Numbered from the stretch's first letter, positions 33,866 to 43,276 are shown. The stretch: 45,383 nt of DNA from Labilithrix sp. (GCA_019637195.1 JAHBWA010000065.1:1-45383), one strand, 5' to 3'. Translations and numbers: made by a program. The notes: generated by a model not told the origin, from the letters alone.

Positions 33866-35542
33866 TCAGTTGGCGACGAGGGGCTCTGCGTCGCAGGCGT
33901 CGCCGATCCCGTCGCCGTCGACGTCCGACTGGTTCGCGCCGTCGAGCGCGCGCGTCGGGTTGAAGATCGACGGGCAGTTGTCGTCCGCGTCGGGGATGCC
34001 GTCGCCGTCGCGATCGGTCGCCGAGGTGCCGTTCGGGTAGCTGTCGCGGTAAGGGACGCAGCTCGGCTCGTCCTTGGGCGTCTCTCCCTTGCACGAGAAG
34101 AGCGGGTAAATCGAGGCGGCGGTCGTCTGAATGTCGGCGAGCGTCACGCCTGCCGTGTCGACGCAGACCTTCTTCTTTTCGCCGCACACGTCGAGCGCGG
34201 CGCAGTCCGCGGCGGCGAGCCCGTCGATCACCGACGCGTCGCCGTAGAGCGGCTTGCCCCCGCGGAGCACGAGGAGCACGTCCTCCACGCCGGCGCCGAT
34301 CACCGCGCGGTAATCCTTGCCCGCCCCCGCGGAGAAAACGGCGATGTCGGCCAGCTGTCCCGCGGCGAGCGTACCCACCTGCGACTCGATTCCCAGCGCG
34401 ATCGCGGCGTTCTTCGTCGCCATCTCGAACAGCTCTTTATCGTCGAACGCCTTGTCGAAGTACTTCTCGTTGAGCGAATCGGCGCAGGCGAGCTCGCGGA
34501 GGACGTTCATCGAGCCCGAGGCGAGCCAGTCGGTGCCGAGCGCCAGCGTCACGCCCATCGTCTTCATGAGCGTCACCGGCGCGGTGTTCCCGTAGAGATC
34601 GACGTTCGTGCGCGGGGACCAGATGACCTTCGCGTTCGCCTTGGCGATCACGTCGACGTCGTTCGCGTCGAGCCCGACGCCGTGGATGATCGCGGTCTTC
34701 TCGCGGACGTGCGAGCCCTTCAGGCAGGTGAACTCGTTCCGCGCGGCGGCGTTGAGGCCCTCCGAGACGTGCGGCGAGTACGTCGTGCCGTTGGCGAACG
34801 CGCTCCCGGGCGAGCGGGTCTGCGGGTAGCTGCAGCCGGACTCGCGCAGCGTGCCGTTGGCGTCGCCGAGCGGGAACGTGTCGAAGAACACGGTCGGTCC
34901 TTCGAGCCCCTCGAGCTGACTCTGGTCCTGGTAGTTGGCGAGGTTCCGGAGGAGGCCGGGGACGCCGCCGCTGCCGTTGACGCTCGTGGCCCCGCCGAGG
35001 ACGAAGCGCAGCTCGGCGCCCGCGATGACCTTCGCGTCCTCCGAGCGCCGCGGCGAGTTGACCTCTTCTTCGCCGCCGGCGCCGGTGCGCCAACCGTGGC
35101 GGTGGTTCCAGCGCGTCTTCCCGTGGACGATCGGCGGCGCCGACGCGTAGTCGGTGTGGTCGTGGCCGTTGATGAGGCCGGGGGAGATCACGCTCCCCGT
35201 GCAGGTGAGCACCGTCGCCTCGTCGTAGCCGGCGCTGGACGCGCAGCTCGCGTCGACGCAGGCGATCTTGCCGCTCGCGTCGATGAGCACCTCGCCGTCG
35301 ATCGGCCCGCTGGCGGCGAGGACGCGGCCCTGGAGGACGAGGCCCGCGCTGCCCTTCGTGGTGACCGAGCACGCGCCGCTCACGGGGGCGTCGCCGTCCG
35401 CGCCGGGGCCGCCGTCCGCTTCGTCGCCGGGCCCGGGCCCGTTGTCGCCGCCCGGATCGTTCGCGTTCGGCGAGCTGCTGCATGCGAAGAGAGCGCCGCT
35501 GATGGCGAGCGACGCCAGGGTGAGCGAGAACACGCGGTACAT
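33866..35542 (-). CDS. exported amidohydrolase lipoprotein with thrombospondin type-3 tail
   Basis: A 558-residue protein. ATG at 35542 starts MYRVFSLTLASLAISGALFA with lipobox LFAC, then an Asp/Gly-rich linker. Residues about 60-440 are an amidohydrolase: GLVLQGRVLAASGPIDGEVL, the metal motif PGLINGHDHTDY (HxD form), IIHGVGLDANDV, ALGTDWLASGSMN (metal Asp) and the end GQLADIAVFSAG. The C-terminus (about 505-550) has Asp-rich calcium-binding thrombospondin type-3 repeats: DRDGDGIPDADDNCP and DVDGDGIGDACD. The second metal His of the usual HxH is replaced by Asp in HDHTD only if the first H is ligand; the reading H-D-H keeps two His. Substrate unknown; export of this fold is uncommon. Confidence 0.85.
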   Translation of the reverse strand: MYRVFSLTLASLAISGALFACSSSPNANDPGGDNGPGPGDEADGGPGADGDAPVSGACSVTTKGSAGLVLQGRVLAASGPIDGEVLIDASGKIACVDASCASSAGYDEATVLTCTGSVISPGLINGHDHTDYASAPPIVHGKTRWNHRHGWRTGAGGEEEVNSPRRSEDAKVIAGAELRFVLGGATSVNGSGGVPGLLRNLANYQDQSQLEGLEGPTVFFDTFPLGDANGTLRESGCSYPQTRSPGSAFANGTTYSPHVSEGLNAAARNEFTCLKGSHVREKTAIIHGVGLDANDVDVIAKANAKVIWSPRTNVDLYGNTAPVTLMKTMGVTLALGTDWLASGSMNVLRELACADSLNEKYFDKAFDDKELFEMATKNAAIALGIESQVGTLAAGQLADIAVFSAGAGKDYRAVIGAGVEDVLLVLRGGKPLYGDASVIDGLAAADCAALDVCGEKKKVCVDTAGVTLADIQTTAASIYPLFSCKGETPKDEPSCVPYRDSYPNGTSATDRDGDGIPDADDNCPSIFNPTRALDGANQSDVDGDGIGDACDAEPLVAN

Positions 35543-35712
35543 GGGCCGACTCCGTAGCGCGTGGAGGCCGTGCTGACCACCCGAGAGCGCTCCGGCGACT
35601 CCTTTTCGGGCGGCGAACGGGCCGGGGAGGGGGGAACGTGACGAAGCGATGGCGCGCGGGTCACGCGCGATCCACGGTCCGAACGCCGCCGCGACGCGCG
35701 ACGTCGCCGGCG

Positions 35713-36624
35713 CTAACGCCGGACCGAGATCGTGAGGTTGTCGAACGCGTGTCGCGGCGTGACCGGCGCGGAGCCGAGCGCTCGGAGCCCTGTCCTGACC
35801 GTCACCTTCGACGCGGCCGCGCTGTGGAGCGGGCCGGCGAACGCCTGCTCGCCGTCGATCCAGAGCTCGCCTGCGCCTGCGCTCGTCCAGCGCAGGCGGA
35901 TCAACGTCCACACGTTCACGGGGATGCTCGAGACGCGTTTCAACGTCGACGTGCACGCGGAAGGACACGTGATCGACGACACGAAGTAGCCCGTGTATCC
36001 GGTCGCTCCGTCGATGATCGCGCCGCGGGCGAAGGAGAACCTCACGGTCGTGGGACCCGCCGCGAGCTCGAAGATCGTCGTCGAGCCGTCGCTCGGAGGA
36101 GGGGACCCGAGTTGGGAGCCGACGTTCAACCGCATGGAGACCTCGAGCTCGGAGAAGTTCACGGGGTCGGTCTTCTCCCACACGAGCGACGCGTTGCCCT
36201 GCGTCGCGATCGACGACGGCGCCGAGTACGCGACGTCGGTGATCCGCGTGATCGAGCCGCCGTCCGGGAGGTTGATCGAGGTGAAGCCCTCCGTCAGGTC
36301 CGCGCCGTCGAAGTCGGCGCAGAAAAAGTCCCGCACGCCCGCGCCGGCCGCCTGAGTGGCGCAGAACCGGCTCGAGGCGTCCGCGTCGCCGAGGCCCGCG
36401 TCGGCGCCTGCCTCCTCCGTCGGTGTGGCGGCGGCTTCGGCCTCGTCGCCGCCGTCCGGGGAGGGCGCCGGAGCGGCGTCTTCCGCCAGGGGCAACGGCG
36501 CGCGTGTGAGCGTCGGCTCGTCGCCCACGCACGCCACGACGGCGCCCAGGGCCGCGGCGGTCGCTGCGCCTGCCAGCAGTGTGCCTCGCGGTGTGGTCCG
36601 TCGAGATCGGGCGCGTTGACGCAT
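35713..36624 (-). CDS. lipoprotein with LamG/concanavalin-like domain
   Basis: A 303-residue exported protein. ATG at 36624 starts MRQRARSRRTTPRGTLLAGA, followed by a hydrophobic run and lipobox VVAC. A long Ala/Asp/Glu/Gly/Pro-rich linker (to about residue 85) is followed by a beta-sandwich: RDFFCADFDGADLTEGFTSI, FSELEVSMRLNVGSQL, TTVRFSFARGAII, VNVWTLIRLRWTSAGAGELW and the end PRHAFDNLTISVRR. This is the pattern of LamG-type carbohydrate- or ligand-binding jelly rolls. No catalytic motif. It is divergent from the amidohydrolase at 36800. Confidence 0.8.
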   Translation of the reverse strand: MRQRARSRRTTPRGTLLAGAATAAALGAVVACVGDEPTLTRAPLPLAEDAAPAPSPDGGDEAEAAATPTEEAGADAGLGDADASSRFCATQAAGAGVRDFFCADFDGADLTEGFTSINLPDGGSITRITDVAYSAPSSIATQGNASLVWEKTDPVNFSELEVSMRLNVGSQLGSPPPSDGSTTIFELAAGPTTVRFSFARGAIIDGATGYTGYFVSSITCPSACTSTLKRVSSIPVNVWTLIRLRWTSAGAGELWIDGEQAFAGPLHSAAASKVTVRTGLRALGSAPVTPRHAFDNLTISVRR

Positions 36625-36799
36625 GGCGCCGCACGCTACCATGACGGACGCGGCGGCGTCTCTCGGGCGCCGCGAGCGCGAGCCGTGGGTGCCATGACGC
36701 CCGCGTCCAAGGCACGCCGCCGGGGCCAGGCGGCGCGCGTCGACGGCGCGCCGCGCAAGCGTTCGCGGAGCCGGGCGAACCGTGGTCTCCTCTCGGACC

Positions 36800-38548
36800 A
36801 TGGACCTGAAGATCATCGGCGGGACCGTCGTGGATGGAACGGGCGCGCCCTCGCGCCGGGCGAACGTCGGCGTGAAGGACGGCCGCGTCGTCGAGATCGG
36901 CGCCTGCGACGGCCGGGCCGATCGCGTCGTCGACGCCGAGGGCGCGATCGTGACCCCGGGCTTCACCGACCTCCACACCCACTACGACGGGCAGGTGTCG
37001 TGGGACGGCGAGATGGCGCCCTCGAGCCTGCACGGCGTCACCACGTGCGTCATCGGCAACTGCGGGGTCGGCTTCGCGCCCGCGCGGGAGCGCGACCGGC
37101 AGCGGTTGATCGAGCTCATGGAGGGCGTCGAGGACATCCCGGGCGCCGCGCTCTCCGAGGGGATCCAGTGGAGCTGGGAGTCGTTCGGCGAGTACCTCGA
37201 CGCGATCGACGCGCGGCCGCGCACGATCGACGTCGTCTCGCAGATCACCCACGACCCGCTCCGCGTGTTCGTGATGGGCGAGCGCGCGTTCGCGGGGAGC
37301 GCCGCGACCGACGACGACATCGTCAAGATGCGCGCGCTCGTGCGCGAGGCCATCCAGCTCGGCGCCGCGGGGTTCACCACCGGGAGGACGGACAACCATC
37401 GCTCGATCGACGGGAGCGAGACGCCGTCGGCGGAGGCGACCGTGCGCGAGCTCGCCGGGATCGCCGCCGGGCTCGAGGGCCTGTCGCACGGCGTCCTCCA
37501 GGCCGTCTCCGACTTCGACATGGAGAAGTCGCTCGACCGATTCGACGCCGAGTTCGACGTCCTCGAGGAGATGGCCAAGGCGGCGCCGGGCCGGCCGCTG
37601 TCGCTCTCGTTGATGCAGCGCGACCTCGACACGACGCAGTGGCGCAAGATCATCGCCCGCGCGGAGCGGGCGAACGAGCGCGGCGTCCCCATTCGCCTGC
37701 AGGTCGGCGCGCGCGGCATCGGGGTGCTCCTCGGCTTCGAGGCCACGTTCCACCCGTTCATCGGCTTCCCGAGCTACAAGGCGATCGCCTCGCTGCCGCT
37801 CGCGGAGCGCGTCCGCCGGATGCGCGATCCCGAGCTCCGGGCGCGGATGCTGAAGGAGAAGAGCGAGAAGATCGCCGGCGACGGCAGCAACGTCCCGCCG
37901 ATGGCCGATCGCTTCCTCGCGAACATCGACTTCATCTCGATGCGCATGTTCCGGCTCGGCGAGCACCCGAACTACGAGCCGCCGAAGGAGGAGTCGCTCT
38001 TCGCGGAGTCGATGCGCACGGGCAAGCCGCCGCTCGAGGTCATCTACGACGCGCTGCTCGAGAACGACGGCAAGGAGCTGCTCTACTTCCCCGTCTACAA
38101 CTACGCGGGCTTCGACCTCGACGCCGTCCGCGAGATGCTCGGCCACCCGCTCGCCCTCCTCGGGCTCTCGGACGGCGGCGCGCACGTCGGCACGGTGTGC
38201 GACGCGAGCTTCTCGACCTTCATGCTCACGCACTGGGCGAAGCAGCGCGACCGCGGCCGCTTCTCGGTAGAGCAGGTCGTCAAGATGCTGACCCACGACA
38301 CCAGCCGATACATCGGCCTCGCCGATCGCGGGACGATCGCGCTCGGACAGCGCGCGGACCTGAACGTGATCGATCTCGACGCGCTCCGCCTGCTGCGGCC
38401 GGCGCTCGTCGGCGATCTCCCCGCGGGCGGAAAACGCCTGCTCCAGCGCGCCGAGGGGTACCGCGCGACCTTCGTGGCCGGGCGGTCGATCATCGAGGAC
38501 AACCGCTTCACCGGCGAGATGCCGGGGCGCCTCGCGCGCATCGGCTGA
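36800..38548 (+). CDS. D-aminoacylase-type amidohydrolase
   Basis: A 582-residue cytoplasmic metal-dependent hydrolase of the N-acyl-D-amino-acid deacylase group. ATG at 36800 opens MDLKIIGGTVVDGTGAPSRR, the usual first strand; an earlier start at 36782 adds only six residues. Metal and catalytic motifs: FTDLHTHYDGQVSWD (HxH), NCGVGFAPAR (Cys at the metal site in D-aminoacylases), and LGLSDGGAHVGTVCD (catalytic Asp). The C-terminus TIALGQRADLNVIDLDALRL is the small beta domain of the fold. It probably hydrolyses N-acylated or D-amino-acid amides. It is followed by a strong hairpin. Confidence 0.88.
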   Translation: MDLKIIGGTVVDGTGAPSRRANVGVKDGRVVEIGACDGRADRVVDAEGAIVTPGFTDLHTHYDGQVSWDGEMAPSSLHGVTTCVIGNCGVGFAPARERDRQRLIELMEGVEDIPGAALSEGIQWSWESFGEYLDAIDARPRTIDVVSQITHDPLRVFVMGERAFAGSAATDDDIVKMRALVREAIQLGAAGFTTGRTDNHRSIDGSETPSAEATVRELAGIAAGLEGLSHGVLQAVSDFDMEKSLDRFDAEFDVLEEMAKAAPGRPLSLSLMQRDLDTTQWRKIIARAERANERGVPIRLQVGARGIGVLLGFEATFHPFIGFPSYKAIASLPLAERVRRMRDPELRARMLKEKSEKIAGDGSNVPPMADRFLANIDFISMRMFRLGEHPNYEPPKEESLFAESMRTGKPPLEVIYDALLENDGKELLYFPVYNYAGFDLDAVREMLGHPLALLGLSDGGAHVGTVCDASFSTFMLTHWAKQRDRGRFSVEQVVKMLTHDTSRYIGLADRGTIALGQRADLNVIDLDALRLLRPALVGDLPAGGKRLLQRAEGYRATFVAGRSIIEDNRFTGEMPGRLARIG

Positions 38549-38560
38549 GCGCGGGGAAAT

Positions 38561-38586
38561 CGCGCCTCGCCTCCCAGCGAGGCGCG
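38561..38586 (+). terminator. hairpin after the amidohydrolase gene
   Basis: CGCGCCTCGC, loop CTCCCA, then GCGAGGCGCG: a perfect ten-base stem 12 bases after the stop codon. No T run follows, as is common in very GC-rich genomes. Confidence 0.75.
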
Positions 38587-38771
38587 GCTCGTCGCCGAGT
38601 CGTCCCCCCGGGGACGCTCGAGAGCGGCTCGAGCCGTCCGTCCGCGGGGCACGCTCGCGGCCCTCGTCGCGTCGTCCGCCTGGCGGGTCACGCTCGAGCC
38701 TGGCTCGGCGCGCCTCGGCGGCGTGACGCTCCTCGGCGCCCCGCGCCCGTGCTACCTCTCGAGCCGCTCCG

Positions 38772-39821
38772 ATGCCCCGTCGTCTCGGCCCGAAATTCGC
38801 GGAGTCCCCCTCGGTGGGGCGGCTGTTCTTCTGGCACTTCGCGAGCCGCTTCGCCCCGTGGCTGATCGGGCTCGTCGCGTACATCGTCGTCGCCACGATC
38901 GTCCTTCGCTGGGACATGCACCGGCACGGGGAGGTCACCGCCGACTTCGGCGCCGACCTCTACGGGATGTACACCCAGCTCTTCTTCGAGCCGACGCAGG
39001 AGCTCCCGCACGCCCCGCTCGCGCGCGCCGTCTTCTGGATCACGCCGCTGCTCGGCGCGGGCCTCATCCTGCGCGGCGTCGTCAGGGTCGGCGGGTCGCT
39101 CTTCGACGTCGAGGAGCGTCACAACCTCTGGGTGAAGATCATGACCGAACGGATGAAGGACCACATCGTCGTCTGCGGTCTCGGCCACGTCGGGATCCGG
39201 GTGGTCGAGTCGCTCAAGCGGCTGGGCGCTCCGGTCGTCGCCCTCGAGCGGAGCAAGGAGAGCTCCTTCGCGTCGACCGTCGAGGAGCTCGGCTTCCCCG
39301 TCCTCTACGGAGACGTGCGTCGCGACGCGCTGCTCATCGAGGCCGGCGTGAAGCGCGCGAAGGCGATCGTCTGCGCGACGGACAACGATCTGGCGAACCT
39401 CGAGGTCGCGATCGACGCCAAGCGCGAGAACCCGAAGATCCGCGTCGTGATGCGGATGTTCGACCAGCGCATGGCGAGCAAGATGCGCTCGGCGCTCGAC
39501 GTCGACGAGACGTTCAGCACCAGCGCGCTCTCCGGTCCGCTCGCGGCCCTGCAGGCGACCGAGCCCGGCGTGCGCGGCGTGTACTACCTCGAGGACGGCA
39601 GCCTGCGCGTCGACATGGAGGTCCCGGCGCCGCCCGGCTGGTGGGGGCGCACCGTGATGCTCTGCGAGGACGCGGTCGACGGGCGGATCGTCGGCGTACG
39701 CAAGCAAGGCGGCAAGCTCACCCGGCCGCGCCACGACACGAAGCTCGCCGAGGGCGACGTCGTGACGGTCGATCTCCCGGCCGAGAACGTCGCGAAGCTC
39801 CGCTCCAGCACCGCCAGCTGA
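38772..39821 (+). CDS. membrane-anchored RCK (TrkA-N/TrkA-C) protein
   Basis: A 349-residue protein built like a prokaryotic potassium channel: two N-terminal membrane helices (about 29-50, APWLIGLVAYIVVATIVLRW, and 88-108, FWITPLLGAGLILRGVVRVG), then a TrkA-N domain with GLGHVGIRVVESLKRLG (NAD-binding Gly motif, about 135-155) and YGDVRRDALLIEAGV, and a TrkA-C domain at the end (PRHDTKLAEGDVVTVDLPAE). The loop between the two helices (ADFGADLYGMYTQLFFEPTQ) has no TxGYG potassium filter, so it may not conduct, or may be a regulatory subunit. NAD/NADH or nucleotide sensing is expected from the fold. Confidence 0.85.
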   Translation: MPRRLGPKFAESPSVGRLFFWHFASRFAPWLIGLVAYIVVATIVLRWDMHRHGEVTADFGADLYGMYTQLFFEPTQELPHAPLARAVFWITPLLGAGLILRGVVRVGGSLFDVEERHNLWVKIMTERMKDHIVVCGLGHVGIRVVESLKRLGAPVVALERSKESSFASTVEELGFPVLYGDVRRDALLIEAGVKRAKAIVCATDNDLANLEVAIDAKRENPKIRVVMRMFDQRMASKMRSALDVDETFSTSALSGPLAALQATEPGVRGVYYLEDGSLRVDMEVPAPPGWWGRTVMLCEDAVDGRIVGVRKQGGKLTRPRHDTKLAEGDVVTVDLPAENVAKLRSSTAS

Positions 39822-39876
39822 GAGCGCACGGCGCGCCGCGCGTCCGGCGAGCACCGGTGCAGCGCCGTGGGCGTGG

Positions 39877-40818
39877 TCAGCCGGCGGCGCGCTGGGGCTG
39901 CGGCTCCTCGAGCACGCCGAGCGCGATCGAGTCCGCCTCCTCGACGCTCAGCGGCGCGACGCGCACGTCGCGGTCGAAGCGCAGGGTCGACGCCTCCTCG
40001 GCGAGGTCGAACGTCGCGCGCTCGTTCAGCAGACGCCGGCGCGTGAGGGCGAACATGAACGGGATGAACACGATGCCGGTCACGGCGCTGAGGAGCGGCG
40101 GCACGGCGATGAGCAGGACGCCCGGCATCGCCGCGACCAGGATGGCGATGCCCCAGGCCCGCGCCCACTCGCGGTGGATCGAGAGCAGGCCGAGCCCCTC
40201 GCTGCTCAGCCTCGTCAGCTTGCGGCCGAACGCGATCGCCAGCGCCATCAGCGCGAGGTGCGCGTGGCCGACGATGACCATCGAGATGCGGATCCACCGC
40301 GCGAAGCTCTCGGCGCTCGTGGGGTCGGCGGCGGCCAGGAACAGGTAGTGGAGCGTGAGGGGCATCAGGAGCGAGATCGCCGCGAGCGGGAGCGTCGTGC
40401 TCCAGACCTCGAGCGCGTCGAGCCGCTGCCTCAGCGCGGGCAGCGGGCTGCTCGCGTCGATGCGCGCGAGGTCGACGTCGAGGGCGCCGGTCAGCCGCGG
40501 GAGCTCCCAGCGGCGCGCTCGCTTGCTCGCGCCGGCGATCGCGAGGGCGCCGCGCGCGAGCACGTAGGTCGCGACGGCGGCGAGGCCGCTCCCGAGGAGC
40601 GCGTACGTCGGGGAGGCGTCGTCGCCCACGATCGCGCACCCGACCGTCCACGCGGCGCCGGCGAGGCCGACCCCGCCCGCCAGCGCTCGGGCCATGCGCG
40701 CCGAGCGGATCGACCGCAGTCGGGGCAGGAGCGGCGCCAGGGTCTCCCGGGCGAGCTTCATCTCCGCGAGGCGCGCTCCGACGAGCTGCTCGTAGGCCGA
40801 GCGGTACGCGTGACTCAT
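39877..40818 (-). CDS. multi-helix membrane protein
   Basis: A 313-residue integral membrane protein. ATG at 40818 starts MSHAYRSAYEQLVGARLAEM; the upstream open frame has Arg/Ala-rich composition and is unlikely to be coding. Six hydrophobic segments are seen: about 46-62 (ALAGGVGLAGAAWTVGC), 72-95 (LLGSGLAAVATYVLARGALA), 140-160 (TLPLAAISLLMPLTLHYLFL), 178-198 (MVIVGHAHLALMALAIAFG), 218-238 (AWGIAILVAAMPGVLLIAVP) and 240-258 (SAVTGIVFIPFMFALTRRRL). A short soluble tail follows. No family recognised. Confidence 0.7.
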   Translation of the reverse strand: MSHAYRSAYEQLVGARLAEMKLARETLAPLLPRLRSIRSARMARALAGGVGLAGAAWTVGCAIVGDDASPTYALLGSGLAAVATYVLARGALAIAGASKRARRWELPRLTGALDVDLARIDASSPLPALRQRLDALEVWSTTLPLAAISLLMPLTLHYLFLAAADPTSAESFARWIRISMVIVGHAHLALMALAIAFGRKLTRLSSEGLGLLSIHREWARAWGIAILVAAMPGVLLIAVPPLLSAVTGIVFIPFMFALTRRRLLNERATFDLAEEASTLRFDRDVRVAPLSVEEADSIALGVLEEPQPQRAAG

Positions 40819-41154
40819 GCTCTCCTCGTAGGGCCGACCCGTCGGGAATCCATCCGGCGATCGGAAACGCGCGGCCGAGCGTCCCTCATCCCTGGAATAT
40901 GGTGCTCTCGCGCGGGTCTCGCCAAGGGGACCTCGGCGAACGGTCGCAGGCGCCCTGCGAGCGGCGCCGGCCGCCGAGGCCGCGACGCCGAGGCCCCGGG
41001 CGGCGGCGGAGCGAATCGCGTGGTCGGACATCGCGGCTCTCCGCGTGACACGGACGCCAGAGGCCGCGCCCGGCGCTCCTCCGCGATCCAGCGGGATTTC
41101 GCGCGGCGCCCCCCGCGGGGCCACCGTGGCTCGGCCTTTGCGAAAGGGAGGGCA
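40819..41154. other. 336-bp divergent intergenic region
   Basis: No gene recognised. It holds the upstream regions of the membrane-protein gene (-) and the propeller gene (+). A purine-rich AAAGGGAGGG run directly before 41155 is the likely ribosome-binding site of the latter. Confidence 0.5.
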
Positions 41155-43086
41155 ATGACTTCTTCGAACCGCTCTTCGCTCTCGATCCTTCCCGTCCTCT
41201 TCGCCGCGGTCGCGGCCGTCGGGTGCAGCGAGTCATCGGCCGACTCCGCGTCGAGCGCCCGCGGCGGCGACGGCACGAGCAACGCCGGCGCCCCGGCCCC
41301 GGGCTCGGACAACGGCGGCGCGTCGAGCGGCTCCGCCGAGCGCGCGATCGCCGAGGCCGACGTCGTCCAGCTCGTCGACGGGCGCCTCTTCGCGATGTCG
41401 AAGTCGGGCTCGCTCTCGATCATCGACGCCTCGCGCCCCGGCCGCCTCACCATGCTCGGCCACGCGTACCTCCCCGGCGAGCCTTTCGAGATGTACCTCC
41501 GCGGGGATCTGCTCGTCGTCATGGCCAACGGCGCCTACGCGGTCGACGGCCAGCAGAACACCCCCGCGCGGGGCGACCAGGGCGAGACGCACGGCACGGG
41601 CGCGTCGTCGTCGTTGGGCTACAAGAGCCCCGACCTCGGCGCCGGCGTGATCGTGCTCGACGTGCGGGATCCGGGGCTGCTCCAGCGCGTCGCGACCTTC
41701 CCGGTCCCGGGCGAGATCGCCGACTCGCGCATCATCGGCGACATCCTCTACCTCGCCACCTACGAGAACGCGTCGTGCTACGGCTGCGGCGCGCGCCCGC
41801 GCACGATGGTCACGTCGTTCGACGTGTCGTCGCCGGCGGCGATGCGGCAGGTCGATCACGCCGCGTTCGAAGGTGGCGCGCACTACGCGAGCTGGGGCCC
41901 GAGCGGCTACAAGCGCAGCATCATCGCCACGAGCGAGCGCCTGTACGTCGGCGGTCCGGGCGACGTCTCGCCCTCCTACCAGGGCGACGGCGGAGACGAA
42001 GGCGTCATCGACGTCCTCGACATCACCGATCCGCGGGGCGTGCTCGGTCGGGGCGCGCACGTCGAGACGCGCGGCGCCATCCTGAGCCGCTGGCAGATGG
42101 ACGAGAAGGACGGCGTGCTCCGCGTCATCAGCCAGCGCGGCATCGGCTACATGCCCAACGGCATCGGGAGCCCCGAGGTCCAGACGTTCCACATCTGGAA
42201 CACGGGCTCGATGCAGCCGATGGGCAGCACGAGCCTCCGCCTCCCGCGCCAGGAGGGGCTCAAGTCGGTCCGCTTCGACGGGCAGCGCGCCTACGCGATC
42301 ACGTTCAACGAGACGGACCCGCTCTTCGTGATCGACCTCGCCGACGAGGCGGCGCCCCTGCAGCGCGGGGAGCTCCACATGCCGGGCTGGGTGTTCCACC
42401 TCGAGCCGCGCGGCGACCGCCTCCTCGGGCTCGGCCTCGATCGGAACGATCCGGTCGGGAACCTGAACGTCTCGCTCTTCGACGTCGCCGACATGGATAG
42501 TCCGCAGATGCTCGCGCGCGTCGCCTTCGGATCGACCGCGTACACGTCCGACAGCGCGATCGTGAGCTACGAGCTGCCCGAGGATCAGGACCGGATCCAG
42601 AAGGCGTTCCGTGTCTTCGCGGACGGGCTGATCGCCGTCCCGTTCTCCGGTGGGCAGACGTCCTCGGACGGGGCGGCGTGCGACGGCCTCGGCGGCGGCG
42701 TCCAGCTCATCGACTGGACGGGCGACACGCTCGTGAAGCAGGTCACGCTCCCGGTCGCGGGCAACCCGCGGCGCGCGCTCTTGAACCAGGGCGAGCTCCT
42801 CGCGGTCTCCGACTCCAACGTCAGCGCGTTCGACCTCGGCCGACGTGACGTCGCGTTGAAGACGGCCGACCTCGTCATCGGCACGTGCGAGTCGCGCCCG
42901 GTTGGCGTGAACAGCGGCTGGCGTGGCGGCGCGCGCGGCGGCGGATTCGTCGACGACGACCGCAGCTACGGTCGTTTGCACTGCGCCGCCGCCGGCGCGG
43001 GCGCGGGCGCGGGCGGCTCGGCCTGGGCGGGGCTCGGCGCCTCCCTCGCGGCGATCGCGGTCGTCGCCCGCCGCCGCCGGCGCTGA
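41155..43086 (+). CDS. beta-propeller protein with lipobox and MYXO-CTERM tail
   Basis: A 643-residue exported protein. ATG at 41155 follows GGGAGG and gives MTSSNRSSLSILPVLFAAVA with lipobox AVGC. Residues about 60-580 are a C-terminal-type beta-propeller (PF09826-like): AIAEADVVQLVDGRLFAMSK, GSLSIIDASRPGRLTMLGHA, GEIADSRIIGDILYLATYEN, EGLKSVRFDGQRAYAITFNE, PLFVIDLADEAAPLQRG and GNPRRALLNQGELLAVSD. The C-terminus has Cys (LHCAAAG), a hydrophobic segment (SAWAGLGASLAAIAVVA) and five arginines: a MYXO-CTERM-like signal. A protein with both a lipobox and that tail would be anchored twice or have one signal removed. Confidence 0.85.
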   Translation: MTSSNRSSLSILPVLFAAVAAVGCSESSADSASSARGGDGTSNAGAPAPGSDNGGASSGSAERAIAEADVVQLVDGRLFAMSKSGSLSIIDASRPGRLTMLGHAYLPGEPFEMYLRGDLLVVMANGAYAVDGQQNTPARGDQGETHGTGASSSLGYKSPDLGAGVIVLDVRDPGLLQRVATFPVPGEIADSRIIGDILYLATYENASCYGCGARPRTMVTSFDVSSPAAMRQVDHAAFEGGAHYASWGPSGYKRSIIATSERLYVGGPGDVSPSYQGDGGDEGVIDVLDITDPRGVLGRGAHVETRGAILSRWQMDEKDGVLRVISQRGIGYMPNGIGSPEVQTFHIWNTGSMQPMGSTSLRLPRQEGLKSVRFDGQRAYAITFNETDPLFVIDLADEAAPLQRGELHMPGWVFHLEPRGDRLLGLGLDRNDPVGNLNVSLFDVADMDSPQMLARVAFGSTAYTSDSAIVSYELPEDQDRIQKAFRVFADGLIAVPFSGGQTSSDGAACDGLGGGVQLIDWTGDTLVKQVTLPVAGNPRRALLNQGELLAVSDSNVSAFDLGRRDVALKTADLVIGTCESRPVGVNSGWRGGARGGGFVDDDRSYGRLHCAAAGAGAGAGGSAWAGLGASLAAIAVVARRRRR

Positions 43087-43276
43087 GCTCCGAAAGGGCA
43101 ATACATTCGGCCCCTTGTCCGCCCCTCTCTCTCCGGGGGCGGCGAGGGGTCGAGCTTTGTCGCTCGGAAAATCGACGGGGCGATGACGATTGTTTGATGA
43201 GACGGGGCCTTCGGCGGCATTGACAGAGTGAAGACCCCGCGCGCGCTCCCCTCCCCCCAAGCGCGCGCCCGGCCCT

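Noticed and set aside
35638..38865. 1075-codon open frame on the plus strand
   Set aside because: It is Arg-rich and overlaps the lipoprotein at 35713 and the amidohydrolase at 36800 in shifted frames. Long shadow frames are expected at this GC content.
40174..41154. N-terminal extension of the propeller gene
   Set aside because: The frame is open back to 40174, but the upstream part is antisense to a membrane-protein gene and lacks a signal peptide. The start at 41155 has a ribosome site and lipobox.
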